From Epibacterium sp. Ofav1-8 (lineage in GTDB: Bacteria > Pseudomonadota > Alphaproteobacteria > Rhodobacterales > Rhodobacteraceae): DNA of 64,000 bases. Position numbers and translations under genes: made by a program. Shown here one piece after another: positions 19,028 to 28,653 of this stretch. The stretch is taken from contig NZ_JAKRFD010000006.1 of the NCBI RefSeq assembly GCF_022348185.1, positions 220,879 through 284,878 of the forward strand, given 5' to 3'. The notes below the pieces were generated by a model. The model was not told the DNA's origin, searched no databases, and saw only the letters and a program-made list of their open reading frames with translations. Position 1 is the stretch's first letter, and the number at the start of each line of letters is the position of its first letter.

Positions 19028-19714
19028 GTGAAGCTTTCCCGCGATATGCTCGCTTTTCAGGACCGGCTTGGCTACCGTTTTGCCAGCCCGGAGCTGCTGT
19101 TGCGCGCGCTGACGCATCCCTCCGTGTCGTCGCCCACCCGCCAGGACAACCAGCGTCTGGAATTCCTCGGCGACCGGGTTTTGGGGCTGGTGATGGCGAC
19201 CGCTTTGCTGGAGCATGACAAACAGGCCACCGAAGGCCAGCTGGCCCCGCGGTTCAACGCGCTGGTGCGCAAGGAAACCTGCGCCGATGTCGCCCGTCAG
19301 ATCGATATCGGTGCGGTTCTGAAATTGGGCCGTTCAGAGATGCTCTCGGGCGGGCGGCGCAAACAGGCGCTGCTGGGGGACGCGATGGAGGCGGTGATCG
19401 CCGCGATCTACAAGGACGCGGGCTTCGAGGCGGCGCAGAGTGTTATCCTGCGTCTCTGGGGCAAGCGGATCGGCACCGTCGAGGACGACGCGCGCGACCC
19501 CAAGACCGCGCTCCAGGAATTTGTCCAGGCCCGCCGCCAGCCGCCTCCGGCCTATGTGCTTGTTGCCCGGACAGGCCCCGATCACGAACCCATCTTTACG
19601 ATCGCCGCCCGGCTCGAGGATGGCACCGAAGAACAGGCCACCGCAGGATCCAAACGCCTTGCGGAACAGGCTGCCGCCAAGGCCCTGCTGGCCAAACTGG
19701 AGCAAGAGACATGA
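19028..19714 (+). CDS. rnc: Ribonuclease III
   Basis: Double-strand-specific endoribonuclease for rRNA and mRNA processing. 228 residues: [15 protein letters not shown] is the catalytic signature, with a second acidic cluster in [19 protein letters not shown], then a C-terminal dsRNA-binding domain (about 155-226, ending [14 protein letters not shown]). I start at GTG 19028 (reading [16 protein letters not shown]) because the frame upstream is not RNase-like. It overlaps era by 4 bases. Confidence 0.95.
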   Translation: MKLSRDMLAFQDRLGYRFASPELLLRALTHPSVSSPTRQDNQRLEFLGDRVLGLVMATALLEHDKQATEGQLAPRFNALVRKETCADVARQIDIGAVLKLGRSEMLSGGRRKQALLGDAMEAVIAAIYKDAGFEAAQSVILRLWGKRIGTVEDDARDPKTALQEFVQARRQPPPAYVLVARTGPDHEPIFTIAARLEDGTEEQATAGSKRLAEQAAAKALLAKLEQET

Positions 19715-20616
19715 CCACACGCGCAGGCTTCATCGCCCTCATCGGCGAGCCCAACGCCGGCAAATCCACGCTCCTGAACCGCATGGTGGGGGCGAAGGTG
19801 TCCATCGTGACCCACAAGGTGCAGACCACCCGCGCCCGCATCCGCGGCGTGGCCATGGAAGGCGACAGCCAGCTGGTGTTTGTCGACACTCCCGGTCTGT
19901 TCCAGCCGCGCCGCCGGCTTGACCGCGCCATGGTCGCGGCCGCCTGGGGCGGGGCCGCGGATGCGGATGTGATCGTGCTGCTCATCGAGGCCCATCGCGG
20001 TGTCACCGAAGGCGTTGAGCGTATCATCGAAAACCTCGGCGAAGTCGCACAAGACCGCCGCGTGGCCCTGGCGATCAACAAGATTGATCGGGTACAGTCC
20101 GATGTGCTCCTTGGCCTCACCAAGGACCTGAACGACCGGTTCCCCTTTGCCGAGACATTCATGATCTCGGCGGAAAAGGGCTACGGCACCGACGATCTGC
20201 GCAGCTGGCTGGCAGCGGAACTTCCCGAAAGCCCCTGGCTCTATCCCGAGGATCAGATCGCCGATCTGCCTCTGCGGATGATCGCGGCGGAAATGACCCG
20301 GGAAAAGCTGACCCTGCGCCTGCATCAGGAACTGCCCTATCAGCTCACCGTCGAGACCGAAAAATGGGAAGAGCGCAAAGATGGTTCCGCCCGCATCGAT
20401 CAGGTGGTCTATGTGGTGCGCGACGGTCACAAGGGCATCGTTCTGGGCAAACGGGGTGAGACGATCAAGGCAGTGGGCCAAGCCGCGCGCGCCGAGTTGG
20501 AAGAGTTTCTGGATCGCAAGATCCACCTCTTCTTGCAGGTCAAGGTGCGCCCGAACTGGCTCGAGGAATCCGAGCGCTATTCGGAAATGGGCCTGGAATT
20601 CAAGGACGGCAACTGA
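19711..20616 (+). CDS. era: GTPase Era
   Basis: Ribosome-assembly GTPase that binds 16S rRNA. 301 residues: P-loop [16 protein letters not shown], switch region [10 protein letters not shown]3 FVDTPGLF, G4 NKID, and a C-terminal KH domain ([24 protein letters not shown]). Overlaps rnc by 4 bases (ATGA). Confidence 0.97.
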   Translation: MTTRAGFIALIGEPNAGKSTLLNRMVGAKVSIVTHKVQTTRARIRGVAMEGDSQLVFVDTPGLFQPRRRLDRAMVAAAWGGAADADVIVLLIEAHRGVTEGVERIIENLGEVAQDRRVALAINKIDRVQSDVLLGLTKDLNDRFPFAETFMISAEKGYGTDDLRSWLAAELPESPWLYPEDQIADLPLRMIAAEMTREKLTLRLHQELPYQLTVETEKWEERKDGSARIDQVVYVVRDGHKGIVLGKRGETIKAVGQAARAELEEFLDRKIHLFLQVKVRPNWLEESERYSEMGLEFKDGN

Positions 20617-20686
20617 CGCCGCCCCGGCCTCTGACATCGCGCCGCCGCACCCCGTGGCGATCACGAGAGCATCTTCATCTTCTCCA

Positions 20687-20783
20687 AAATATCCCCGCCG
20701 GAGGCTCCCCCGCTGCGTCCGGCGCGCCTTCTGCGGCACTTGCGCCGTGCCGTAATCTTTCCCTAAATACTCCCGCCGGAGGC
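20687..20783. repeat. Pair of AAATAYYCCCGCCGGAGGC repeats
   Basis: Two near-identical 19-base copies, at 20687-20705 (AAATATCCCCGCCGGAGGC) and 20765-20783 (AAATACTCCCGCCGGAGGC), in the same orientation in the era-DUF1491 gap. Each contains a short palindrome (CCCGCCGGAGG-like). From memory this motif is scattered through Rhodobacteraceae intergenic DNA; I cannot count genome copies here. Confidence 0.6.
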
Positions 20784-20827
20784 GCCCATGGGATGCCCCG
20801 CAGGCCGCCATTGCAGCAGGAGCGCCC

Positions 20828-21157
20828 ATGCCCCGCCTTACCGCCCGTTTCTGGGTTGATGCCTACCTGGCCCGCTTGCGGTTTCAGGACATCCCCGCCT
20901 TTGTCACCGCCCATGGCGATGACACTGCCGGTGCGGTGCTGGTCAAGCTCAACACGCTCGACGGGCAGGCCCGGGTCTATCAGCGTTCGTTTGACCTGAT
21001 GACGGGAGACCGCAAATGGGTCGAACTGACCGCAGGCGCGGATGCCGAGGCCGAGGCCTCCATCGCCCGGCAGCGCCAGTTCGACAGCGACCTCTGGGTG
21101 ATCGAGGTCGAAGACCGCGCAGGGCGCCACCTGCTGGATGAGCCGGGGCTGGACTAG
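20828..21157 (+). CDS. DUF1491 family protein
   Basis: A 109-residue soluble protein. RLTARFWVDAYLARLRFQDIPAFV, KLNTLDGQARVYQRSF and DRQFDSDLWVIEVED-like segments (QRQFDSDLWVIEVEDRAGRHLL) match the DUF1491 family, which in alphaproteobacteria is regularly found by recO. Function unknown. It ends 3 bases before recO, so they are co-transcribed. Confidence 0.8.
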   Translation: MPRLTARFWVDAYLARLRFQDIPAFVTAHGDDTAGAVLVKLNTLDGQARVYQRSFDLMTGDRKWVELTAGADAEAEASIARQRQFDSDLWVIEVEDRAGRHLLDEPGLD

Positions 21158-21160
21158 GCG

Positions 21161-21886
21161 ATGGACTGGCGCGATCACGGCATTCTGCTGACGGTGCGCC
21201 GGCATGGCGAATCCTCCGCCCTGATCGAGGTCTTTACCGAACATCACGGGCGGCATGCAGGGCTTGTGCGGGGCGGCGCCAGCCGCAAGATGGCCCCGCA
21301 TCTGCAACCGGGGGCGCAACTGGATCTCGGTTGGTCGGCGCGGCTCGAAGATCACCTCGGCACTTACAAGGCCGAACCCCTGCGCAGCCGCGCGGCGCTG
21401 GCGATGTCGGGGCGGCTGGCGCTGGCCGGGCTCAATGCGGTCTGCGCGCTGCTGGCCTTTGCGCTGCCGGATCGCGAACCACATCCGGATCTCTACCGGC
21501 GCAGCGAGGCGCTGCTGCAGCTGCTCGACAATGCCGACCTCTGGCCACTGGGTTATCTGCGCTGGGAACTGGGCCTGCTCGAGGAGCTGGGCTATGGCCT
21601 TGATCTGACCGCCTGCGCGGTGACCGGCGCGACCGAGGGGCTGGCGTATGTCTCCCCCAAGACTGGCCGCGCCGTGTCTGCCGCCGGGGCGGGGGACTGG
21701 GCCGATCGGCTGCTGCCGCTGCCGCCGGTGATGCTGGGGCAGGGCGCGGCGGCGGATAGCGAGATCGTGACCGCGCTCGGCACCACCGGCTACTTTCTCG
21801 AGACTAAACTGGCCCCGGCGCTGGGGAACCGCCCCCTGCCGCAGGCGCGGGGGCGGTTCCTTGACGTTCTGGCCCGGCGCGTCTAG
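21161..21886 (+). CDS. recO: DNA repair protein RecO
   Basis: Recombination mediator that loads RecA on gaps with RecF and RecR. 241 residues: an N-terminal OB fold ([32 protein letters not shown]) followed by helices with [27 protein letters not shown]. The zinc-finger cysteines of some RecO proteins are reduced here, leaving Cys in LTACAVTG only, as in many alphaproteobacterial members. The start ATG is 3 bp after the DUF1491 stop. Confidence 0.92.
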   Translation: MDWRDHGILLTVRRHGESSALIEVFTEHHGRHAGLVRGGASRKMAPHLQPGAQLDLGWSARLEDHLGTYKAEPLRSRAALAMSGRLALAGLNAVCALLAFALPDREPHPDLYRRSEALLQLLDNADLWPLGYLRWELGLLEELGYGLDLTACAVTGATEGLAYVSPKTGRAVSAAGAGDWADRLLPLPPVMLGQGAAADSEIVTALGTTGYFLETKLAPALGNRPLPQARGRFLDVLARRV

Positions 21887-21909
21887 CGACGCCTCGGGCC
21901 GCCTGACGC

Positions 21910-22836
21910 TCAGTCGGTGGTGTTGCGCCAGACCGAGAACAACACCATCGTATCGTTGTTATCCGCATCCGAGCCGCCGTCGTTGGAGGCCAGCATGGTC
22001 GCCAGCCCGTTTGCGGCCACATCCATCTGCTGGGTGGCCACCACGATGGGCGACCGCTGCCAGACATCGTTGTCGTAGTATTGCACATTGCCGAAATAGG
22101 TCAGCTGTTCCGGCACCCCTTCGGTGGTGGAGATGGTGACGTGGTCCAGCGCATATTGCGATCCCGCTGCGCCGCCTGCGCTGTCTTTTTGCACGTAGTT
22201 CAGCCCGTCACCGAACAACGACAGCCGCTGGGTATAGCCCGAGGTCTGCGCGCCCTGGATGAAGACCGCCAGGTGACCGCCGCTGGTGCCGCTCTGGAAC
22301 GGTTCCAGGTCGATCGGCACCGGCGCGAAGAGGGTGACATCATCCTCCGCACCGCAGGCGGCGATTTCCGCCTGATCGCCGATTTGCAGATCGCTCTGGA
22401 TGCACCACTGGTTGGATGCCAGCGTCAGCGCCCCCTGTCCCGTCCAGGTGAAAAGCTGGTTGGTATCGGTGCTGCCGACACAGTTCCAGACCTGCACCTT
22501 GGTGCCTTGGCCGGGATGCGCGGTATCCACGTCGAGGCATTGATCCTGCTGCCCGGGGGTGCCGAAGACGATGCGCTGCGGCGTGGCGGTGGTTTCAGAC
22601 ACATGCCAGCGCGGCGCGTCGCTGTCGCAGGCGACGCCGACAACGGCGGTACCGGCCACGGGTGGCTGGGTCTTGACGCCGAGGCAGACCCGGCTGTCGT
22701 CGTCGGGGGCATTGATCACCATGACGCCGGTCGGTGAGGTGCTGTCCTGCGCCATGACCGATGTCGCAGGTAGGGAGAACGCGACAACACAGAGGAAGCG
22801 GCAGAGCCGGGGGATGGGATGGAAAAGATCAAACAC
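21910..22836 (-). CDS. Secreted ricin-type beta-trefoil lectin-like protein
   Basis: 308 residues with a clear Sec signal peptide (about 1-29, ending in SVMAQ). Residues about 35-165 show the repeating ricin-B pattern: QCLDVDTAHPGQGTKVQVWNC and ASNQWCIQSDLQIGDQAEIAAC, with an earlier SRVCLGVKTQPPVAGTAVVGVAC. The C-terminal half (LEPFQSGTSGGHLAVFIQG and beyond) is unlike a lectin and unrecognised. Probably a periplasmic or extracellular carbohydrate-binding protein. Upstream is a 316-bp gap. Confidence 0.7.
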   Translation of the reverse strand: MFDLFHPIPRLCRFLCVVAFSLPATSVMAQDSTSPTGVMVINAPDDDSRVCLGVKTQPPVAGTAVVGVACDSDAPRWHVSETTATPQRIVFGTPGQQDQCLDVDTAHPGQGTKVQVWNCVGSTDTNQLFTWTGQGALTLASNQWCIQSDLQIGDQAEIAACGAEDDVTLFAPVPIDLEPFQSGTSGGHLAVFIQGAQTSGYTQRLSLFGDGLNYVQKDSAGGAAGSQYALDHVTISTTEGVPEQLTYFGNVQYYDNDVWQRSPIVVATQQMDVAANGLATMLASNDGGSDADNNDTMVLFSVWRNTTD

Positions 22837-23158
22837 GAACCAATACTCCTTTTATGGTTGCACGATTAGGCAGACAAACAATCTAAGGAGTCTTTAATGC
22901 GGGTCGCGAACAACCTGAGGTGGTTTATGGGCGCGAAGCGGACGAAGAGGTAATCCTCTCCTCTGCGCGGGCCAATGCGCGGGTTTTTGCCGTCAGGGAC
23001 CGCCCTCGGGACAATCGCGCCAGCCGCGATGCGGAAACCGTCACAGTGTTGATACCTCGGGCAAAGATAGTGCCGGCGATTCACAATGGGACCGCCGCTG
23101 CCCGCGGTCTTTCCCAGCACACGCCACCAAGGTGGTTATCAGCAAGGAAGGAATGAAC
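22837..23158. other. Divergent intergenic region upstream of phoX-like gene
   Basis: Holds the promoters of the lectin (minus) and phosphatase (plus) genes. No Pho box is visible. One 18-codon frame (22897-22953) begins with a good ribosome binding site and is described separately. Confidence 0.5.
22897..22953 (+). CDS. Possible 18-residue small ORF
   Basis: ATG CGG GTC ... TAA preceded by TAAGGAG at a 6-base spacing. It would encode MRVANNLRWFMGAKRTKR. The strong ribosome binding site and basic composition make translation plausible, but there is no homologue to point to and such short frames arise by chance. Confidence 0.2.
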   Translation: MRVANNLRWFMGAKRTKR

Positions 23159-25042
23159 ATGGTTGATAAGACGCTCCTCGATCTCTCCTGGGACGATTTT
23201 GACGAACACCGCGATCCGCGCCCGGCGTCGAATGAGTTCGATGCCGTGGTCGAACGCGCGGTGTCGCGTCGCGGGTTCCTTGGCGGTGCGCTGGCCTTTG
23301 GGTCCGGTGCGGCGGTCTTTGGCACCGGGCTGATGTCCTCCACCACCGCATCGCGCGCGGAGGGACATGCAAAATTTGCGTTCAAACCGATCGACATCGC
23401 CACCGACCACGCGGTTCACGTGCCCGAAGGCTATAAATCCCAGGTTCTGGTGCGCTGGGGGGATGCGCTCTGGTCTGACGCCGATGGTGCCTATTCCGCC
23501 GACACCGGCGTGTCGCCCGAGATGTCCGACAAGGTCTTTGGTGAGAACACCGACGGCATGGAACTGTTCGAGGTCGACGGGCGTGAGATCATCACCGTCA
23601 ACTCCGAGTATGTGAACCCCAAGATCAACCTGCCCGCCGCCTCCGAAGGTGTGCCGCAGACCGCCGAAGAGGTGATGCTGCTGAAGAACCTGCAGGGTGT
23701 CACCGTCATGGAGATTGCCAAGGGCGACAGCGGCTATCAGGTGGTCAAGGACAGCCCCTACAACCGCCGCATCACCCATGAAACCGAAATGACCCTTGCC
23801 GGTCCCCTGGCTGGGCACGATCTGGTCAAGACAAATGCCGATCCCGAGGGCCGCACCGTCAAGGGCACCATGAACAACTGCGGTTCGGGCAAGACCCTCT
23901 GGGGCACCTATCTGACCTGCGAGGAAAACTTCAACGGCTACTTCGGCGCCACCGGCGAGATGCCCGAGGGCCAAGGCTACATCCGCTACGGCATCGGGGG
24001 TGAGGGGCGCTACGCCTACGAGAAATTCGACGCGCGTTATGATCTGTCGAAAGAGCCGAACGAGCCGCACCGCCATGGGTTCGTGACCGAAATCAACCCC
24101 GCCGACGCGACCTCCACGCCTGTCAAGCGCACCGCGCTGGGTCGCTTCAAACATGAGAATGCGGAAATGGTCCACGCCGCCGATGGGCGCATCGTGGTCT
24201 ATATGGGCGATGATGAACGGGGCGAATATCTCTACAAATACGTGTCCACCAACACCTGGGCCGAAGGCGAGCCGACCGACGGTCTGCTGGACGACGGTCA
24301 GCTTTATGTGGCGAAGTTCAACGACGATCAGACCGGCGAATGGCTGGCCCTGACGCCGGAGGCCACCGGCATGGAGGCGGCAGAGATCCTCTGCTTCACC
24401 CGTATGGCGGCATCGGCGGTGGGCGGCACCACCATGGACCGTCCGGAATGGGTCGCCTGCAACCCGCTCAAGGCCGAAGGCTATTGCGCGCTGACCAACA
24501 ACAAGAACCGCGGCGTGAAGCCGAATGCCGGCGGCGATGACACCTCCGTCAACGGGCCGAACCCGCGCGAGACCAACAACTTTGGTCAGATCGTGCGCTG
24601 GACCCCGGCCGAGGACAACCACGCCGGCGCGGGGTTTACCTGGGATCTCTACGTGATGGCGGGCAATCCGAAGGTCTATGACAACATCTATGCGGGTTCT
24701 GCCAACATCAACGAAGGCAATATGTTCAACTCGCCCGATGGCATGGCGTTTTCTTCGGACGGCATGCTCTGGATCCAGACCGATGGCGATGATGACAACG
24801 AAGGCGAGTTCGAGGGCCAGGGCAACAACCAGATGCTGGTCGGCGATCCGGAATCGGGTGAAATTGCCCGCTTCATGACGGTGCCGAACGGCGCCGAAGT
24901 CACCGGCCTGTGCTGGTCGCTCGACAAGACAGTCGCCTTTGTCGGCGTCCAGCATCCCGGTGGTGCCTGGCCCGATGGCGAAGGAAAACCGCGGTCGTCC
25001 ATCGTTGCCGTCTGGCGCGAAGACGGCGCCACGATCGGCTAA
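23159..25042 (+). CDS. phoX: PhoX-type (DUF839) alkaline phosphatase, Tat-exported
   Basis: A 627-residue protein. SRRGFLGGALAFGSGAAVFGTG is a twin-arginine signal (SRRGFLGG), so it is exported folded. The rest is the DUF839/PhoX beta-propeller-like fold with conserved acidic and asparagine-rich loops (NNCGSGKTLWGTYLTCEENFNG, WVACNPLKAEGYCALTNNKNRG, GMAFSSDGMLWIQTDGDDDN) that bind Ca2+ and Fe3+ in characterised PhoX. Its job would be phosphate release from organic esters. ATG 23159 has AAGGAAGGA at a 6-base spacing; ATG 23153 is the alternative. Terminator at 25068. Confidence 0.85.
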   Translation: MVDKTLLDLSWDDFDEHRDPRPASNEFDAVVERAVSRRGFLGGALAFGSGAAVFGTGLMSSTTASRAEGHAKFAFKPIDIATDHAVHVPEGYKSQVLVRWGDALWSDADGAYSADTGVSPEMSDKVFGENTDGMELFEVDGREIITVNSEYVNPKINLPAASEGVPQTAEEVMLLKNLQGVTVMEIAKGDSGYQVVKDSPYNRRITHETEMTLAGPLAGHDLVKTNADPEGRTVKGTMNNCGSGKTLWGTYLTCEENFNGYFGATGEMPEGQGYIRYGIGGEGRYAYEKFDARYDLSKEPNEPHRHGFVTEINPADATSTPVKRTALGRFKHENAEMVHAADGRIVVYMGDDERGEYLYKYVSTNTWAEGEPTDGLLDDGQLYVAKFNDDQTGEWLALTPEATGMEAAEILCFTRMAASAVGGTTMDRPEWVACNPLKAEGYCALTNNKNRGVKPNAGGDDTSVNGPNPRETNNFGQIVRWTPAEDNHAGAGFTWDLYVMAGNPKVYDNIYAGSANINEGNMFNSPDGMAFSSDGMLWIQTDGDDDNEGEFEGQGNNQMLVGDPESGEIARFMTVPNGAEVTGLCWSLDKTVAFVGVQHPGGAWPDGEGKPRSSIVAVWREDGATIG

Positions 25043-25067
25043 GCTTCGGCGCGTACAAACCAAGCAG

Positions 25068-25094
25068 AGCCCTCTCCGGATGGAGGGGGCTTTT
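25068..25094 (+). terminator. Rho-independent terminator after phoX
   Basis: Stem AGCCCTCTCC/GGAGGGGGCT (one G-T pair) around GGAT, followed by TTTTGCTTTG. Sits about 26 bp after the phoX-like gene. Confidence 0.85.
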
Positions 25095-25232
25095 GCTTTG
25101 ACGTCGTTGCAGTGGGCGTCTGTGGGGTCGTTCGTTGACTTTATTCAATACTGTCAGGGTGATATGTCAGCGTTCTGACCGGAGGTTGCGCTTGAGGGGC
25201 AACAGGACAGGCGGGCTGATGTCATCTTGGAC

Positions 25233-26609
25233 CTATCCTGGAACCTGGCCGGTAATCATGTCCCGTACGCGCAGCGCGTAGCGGTCGGTCATGCCGGACA
25301 CAAAATCCGTGAGCGCATGAGCTGCCGTGTGGTCGTCCACCACCCCGCGCAGGTCTAGATCCACCGCCCGCACCAGCTGCGCCCAGTAACTGTGCTGCTC
25401 CAGCAACCGCTCGGGGTCCCAGTCACAGGCCTTCAGCGCGTCGAACAGCCCGTGGAATTCGTCGAGGATCGTGAAGATGACGTGCCGCCCCACCACCTCC
25501 AGCTCGGTCTTGCGCCGCGCGGTGAAGATCCGCGCATTTGAGATCTCCTTCAGCTGAGCAAAGGCCCGTGCCTTGGTGGAAACCTCCATCAACCCGTCAT
25601 TGAATGTTCCCGCCATGATGGCGTCGTAGTTCTCCAGAAACGCCTGCACCGCGCTGTCAATCGACGCCCCGATGGCCATGGCCCTTAGCATGCCGACCCT
25701 GTCGCGACGGGTCATCATCGCATCGTCGGCGCGGTTGGGTTTGCCGGTGATCTCTTCGAGGATGCCGGACACGGTCTCATTGTCCAGATCACCAACAGTT
25801 GCCGCATCCTCGAGGTCGAGAATGCGATAGCAAATGTCATCCGCCGCTTCGACCAGAAAGGCCAGCGGGTGCCGGCGCCACCAACGCTGGCCCTGCGGGG
25901 TGCGCTCCTCGGGCAGGCCAAGCGCCGTGGCGGCCTCGGCAAATAGCTCTTCCTCAGCTGCAAAACAACCGAATTTCTTGAGGCCGACATATGCGGTTCC
26001 TGCCTCCATCGCCTCGCGGGCGGCGTGGCGTGTGGTGGGGTATTTCGCAAAGGCGCCCAGCGTTGCGTAGGAGAGCCGCATACCGCCTGCGCGCCGCGCC
26101 ATTTCCAGGCGTGCAACGATGCGGAACCCCTGGGCATTTCCCTCGAAGGCTTCGAACTCGCCGCGATGCCGGGCAGGGATGCCCGCCGCGATGCCTGTGC
26201 CCTGACCTCCATTGGCGGCGAACTGGCGGCTGAACCAGGCACCGATGCTGGCCTCGCCGGAGTGGCCGAAGGGGGGATTGCCGATGTCATGGACCAGACA
26301 GGCCGCCTGCACCGTCCCGGCCATCACATGCTGGAGCCCCTCGGCCAGAAGCCCCTCCTTGACCAGCGCCTGACCGACCTGGATGCCAAGCGACCGCCCC
26401 ACCGAAGAGGTCTCCATCGAGTGGATCATCCGGTGGTGGACATGGTCGTGGTCATAGAGGGGGTGCACCTGGGTTTTCTGCGCCAGCCGCCGGAAGGGTT
26501 CCGAAAACAGGATGCGGTCATAATCCTGCAAATAGGCAGGACGATCAGGCGCATCGGGGAAATCCGGTCGACACAGGCGTCCCGGGTTCAGCAGTTGCGT
26601 CCAGTCCAT
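25233..26609 (-). CDS. dgt: dGTP triphosphohydrolase-like protein
   Basis: A 458-residue HD-domain hydrolase that splits dNTPs to nucleoside and triphosphate. HPLYDHDHVHHRMIHSMETSSVGRSLG and AACLVHDIGNPPFGHSGEASIGAWF carry the HD metal ligands; YDRILFSEPFRRLAQKTQV is the family N-terminus. Its length fits the dGTPase type 2 group. It is separated from phoX by a 190-bp gap and from the CDF gene by 213 bp. Confidence 0.88.
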   Translation of the reverse strand: MDWTQLLNPGRLCRPDFPDAPDRPAYLQDYDRILFSEPFRRLAQKTQVHPLYDHDHVHHRMIHSMETSSVGRSLGIQVGQALVKEGLLAEGLQHVMAGTVQAACLVHDIGNPPFGHSGEASIGAWFSRQFAANGGQGTGIAAGIPARHRGEFEAFEGNAQGFRIVARLEMARRAGGMRLSYATLGAFAKYPTTRHAAREAMEAGTAYVGLKKFGCFAAEEELFAEAATALGLPEERTPQGQRWWRRHPLAFLVEAADDICYRILDLEDAATVGDLDNETVSGILEEITGKPNRADDAMMTRRDRVGMLRAMAIGASIDSAVQAFLENYDAIMAGTFNDGLMEVSTKARAFAQLKEISNARIFTARRKTELEVVGRHVIFTILDEFHGLFDALKACDWDPERLLEQHSYWAQLVRAVDLDLRGVVDDHTAAHALTDFVSGMTDRYALRVRDMITGQVPG

Positions 26610-26822
26610 GGGGCTCTCCTGTGCCAGTCCGTCGGGTGGTGCCTAGAAAGCCTGTCGGGGGGCGAAATGCAACCGGTCTATAGCAGGACACCCAACGGGA
26701 ACGGAGCAGGCAATTGGGGAGCGGGGGGCGCTCCCGCCCATCTGCACCACCCGCCCCCGCGCGATGCGCTTGGCGCAGCGCAAAACCTCTGACCGTTCGC
26801 CCGATCTTGATGTGTGGGGGGA

Positions 26823-27737
26823 CTAGGGAGCCGGTGGCTCCAATCCGCTGTCCTCGAGCTTGTGGTCCGGTTCCACATGGATCGTGACATGCACGCCGGG
26901 CAGGGCGGCTTCGATCTCCGCCTCCAGCCGATCACAGATCACATGGCTTTCGGCAACGGACATGTCACCGTCGACGACCATGTGGAATTCCACGAACATC
27001 GCCTTGCCCGCCCGCCGGGTCTTGATGTCGTGGATCTGGAGCGCGCCGCCGCCGGAGCCCAGGATGACCGCTTGAATCTTCTCCTGTTCCTCGGCGCTTG
27101 CGGCTTTGTCCATCAACCCGTCGACCGAGTCCGAGACGACATGCAGGCCTTCGCGCAGGATGTTTAGGGCCACCAGCAGCGCGATCACCGGGTCAAGCAT
27201 ATGCCACCCCGTCAGCAGCACCAGAACCAACCCGCAAATGACCCCGAAGGAGGTCCAGACATCCCCCATGAGATGCCGTCCTCCGGCCTTGAAGGCGGGG
27301 GAGTTCAGGCGTGCCCCGGTGCGCAGCAGGACTTGCGCCCAGATCAGGTTCACCCCCAGGGCGAGGCAGTTTACGGTCAGCGCAAGCGGTGTCAGCGCCG
27401 CTTTGGTCATGCCAAGCAGCGCCCCGTAGGCCTCGTGCAGGATCAGGGCGGCGGCCAGGATGATCATGATGCCTTCGATCACTGCGGAAAAATATTCTGC
27501 CTTGTGGTGGCCAAAGGGGTGTCCGGCATCAGCGGGACGTTCCGCGTAGCGGATGGCAAACCAGGCCAGGACCGCCGCCGATACGTTGACGAGGCTCTCC
27601 ATCGCGTCGGAGAACAGGGCCACCGATCCGCTCAGCCCCCAGGCCCCGAGTTTCAGGGCGAGAACCAGCACGGAAACAAGAATGGTGCCACCTGCAACCT
27701 GCCGAGCCGTGAGGCGGGTCTCCAAACCAAAGCACAT
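26823..27737 (-). CDS. Cation diffusion facilitator transporter
   Basis: A 304-residue metal efflux protein with six helices and a C-terminal cytosolic domain (about 210-300). ALFSDAMESLVNVSAA is the second-helix metal motif; where many Zn transporters have H/D-xxx-D, this has E-xxx-N. GHPFGHHKAEYFSAVIEG is the characteristic loop. The E/N change may mean a different metal (for example Fe, Co or Mn), not Zn. Ends 5 bases after the TSUP gene and is likely co-transcribed. Confidence 0.85.
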   Translation of the reverse strand: MCFGLETRLTARQVAGGTILVSVLVLALKLGAWGLSGSVALFSDAMESLVNVSAAVLAWFAIRYAERPADAGHPFGHHKAEYFSAVIEGIMIILAAALILHEAYGALLGMTKAALTPLALTVNCLALGVNLIWAQVLLRTGARLNSPAFKAGGRHLMGDVWTSFGVICGLVLVLLTGWHMLDPVIALLVALNILREGLHVVSDSVDGLMDKAASAEEQEKIQAVILGSGGGALQIHDIKTRRAGKAMFVEFHMVVDGDMSVAESHVICDRLEAEIEAALPGVHVTIHVEPDHKLEDSGLEPPAP

Positions 27738-27741
27738 CCGC

Positions 27742-28509
27742 TCAGCTCACCCAGGCGCGGCGCAAGAGGTTGAGGCCGGCGATCAGCAGGACAAACAGGG
27801 TCGCCCGGCGAAAAGTGCTCTGCTCGATGCGATCCTGCAACCGGCCGCCGATCCACATCCCCAGTACCGCAGGCAGGATCATCAGGACCGAGAACGGCAA
27901 GGTTTCACGGCGCATCACGCCTGAGCCGATATGGGCAAAGAACAGCACCACCGCCCCAAGGCCGTAAATTACGCCCTGTATGCGCATCTGCTCCTTCTTT
28001 TCAGTGCCAAGCGCCGTCAGATAAGCCACCGTGGGCGGCCCCCAGATACCGGAGAACCCGCCGATGAACCCGGCAAAGGCACCAATGCCGATTTCCATGC
28101 GGCGCGAGGCCTCATGCAGCACCAGCTGTTTGCCCATCAGCTGCGTCAGCGCAAAGAGTGTGATCGGCGCCCCGATGATCAACAACATCACCTGAGCAGG
28201 CAGAACCCGCACCATCTGCGCGCTCAGCAGGAGGAACAGCCCGCCCACCAGCAAAAAGGCGCGAAAACGCTTCATCGACTCCCAGGCGGCGCCCGGCCCC
28301 TGTTTGAGCGCCTGAAACCCGTTGGTCACCAGTGTGGGCAGAATCAGCCCTGCCAGCGCCAGATCCGGTGCCATGATCGAGCTGAGACCCGACACCATGA
28401 TCATCGGCATGGCAAAACCCACAAGGCCCTTGATGGTGCCGGCAAGCAGCGCCACGGCAAAGGCGAGGACAAACCCGGCAGGGGCAAGAAAGGGAAAGAA
28501 CTCCGTCAT
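27742..28509 (-). CDS. Sulfite exporter TauE/SafE (TSUP) family permease
   Basis: A 255-residue membrane protein with about eight helices. It has the duplicated TSUP pattern of glycine/proline helix motifs (GTIKGLVGFAMPMIMVSGLSS in the first half, GFIGGFSGIWGPPTVAYLTALG in the second). TSUP members move sulfite, sulfoacetate or other organosulfur compounds; the substrate cannot be read here. Upstream gene of the CDF gene, so they form a two-gene operon. Confidence 0.85.
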   Translation of the reverse strand: MTEFFPFLAPAGFVLAFAVALLAGTIKGLVGFAMPMIMVSGLSSIMAPDLALAGLILPTLVTNGFQALKQGPGAAWESMKRFRAFLLVGGLFLLLSAQMVRVLPAQVMLLIIGAPITLFALTQLMGKQLVLHEASRRMEIGIGAFAGFIGGFSGIWGPPTVAYLTALGTEKKEQMRIQGVIYGLGAVVLFFAHIGSGVMRRETLPFSVLMILPAVLGMWIGGRLQDRIEQSTFRRATLFVLLIAGLNLLRRAWVS

Positions 28510-28653
28510 GCCCTGCGTTTAGCACAGTCAGCACGTGCTGCACGCGCAAAACGACAGAGTAACAATAGAACATTATTTCGACCATTCAGGATTTAATGTT
28601 GCGCTGCAACTGCGAAATAGCCTATCACCAGTGCAGCTTTGAGGAGGACGCTC

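Noticed and set aside
23081..25063. A 660-residue minus-strand frame opposite the PhoX-like gene
   Set aside because: Antisense of a gene with a Tat signal and conserved DUF839 loops on the plus strand.
25152..25172. A CTGTCAG...ATGTCA pair resembling a Pho box
   Set aside because: It lies between the 3' ends of convergent phoX and dgt, where it can control neither, and only part of the motif matches.
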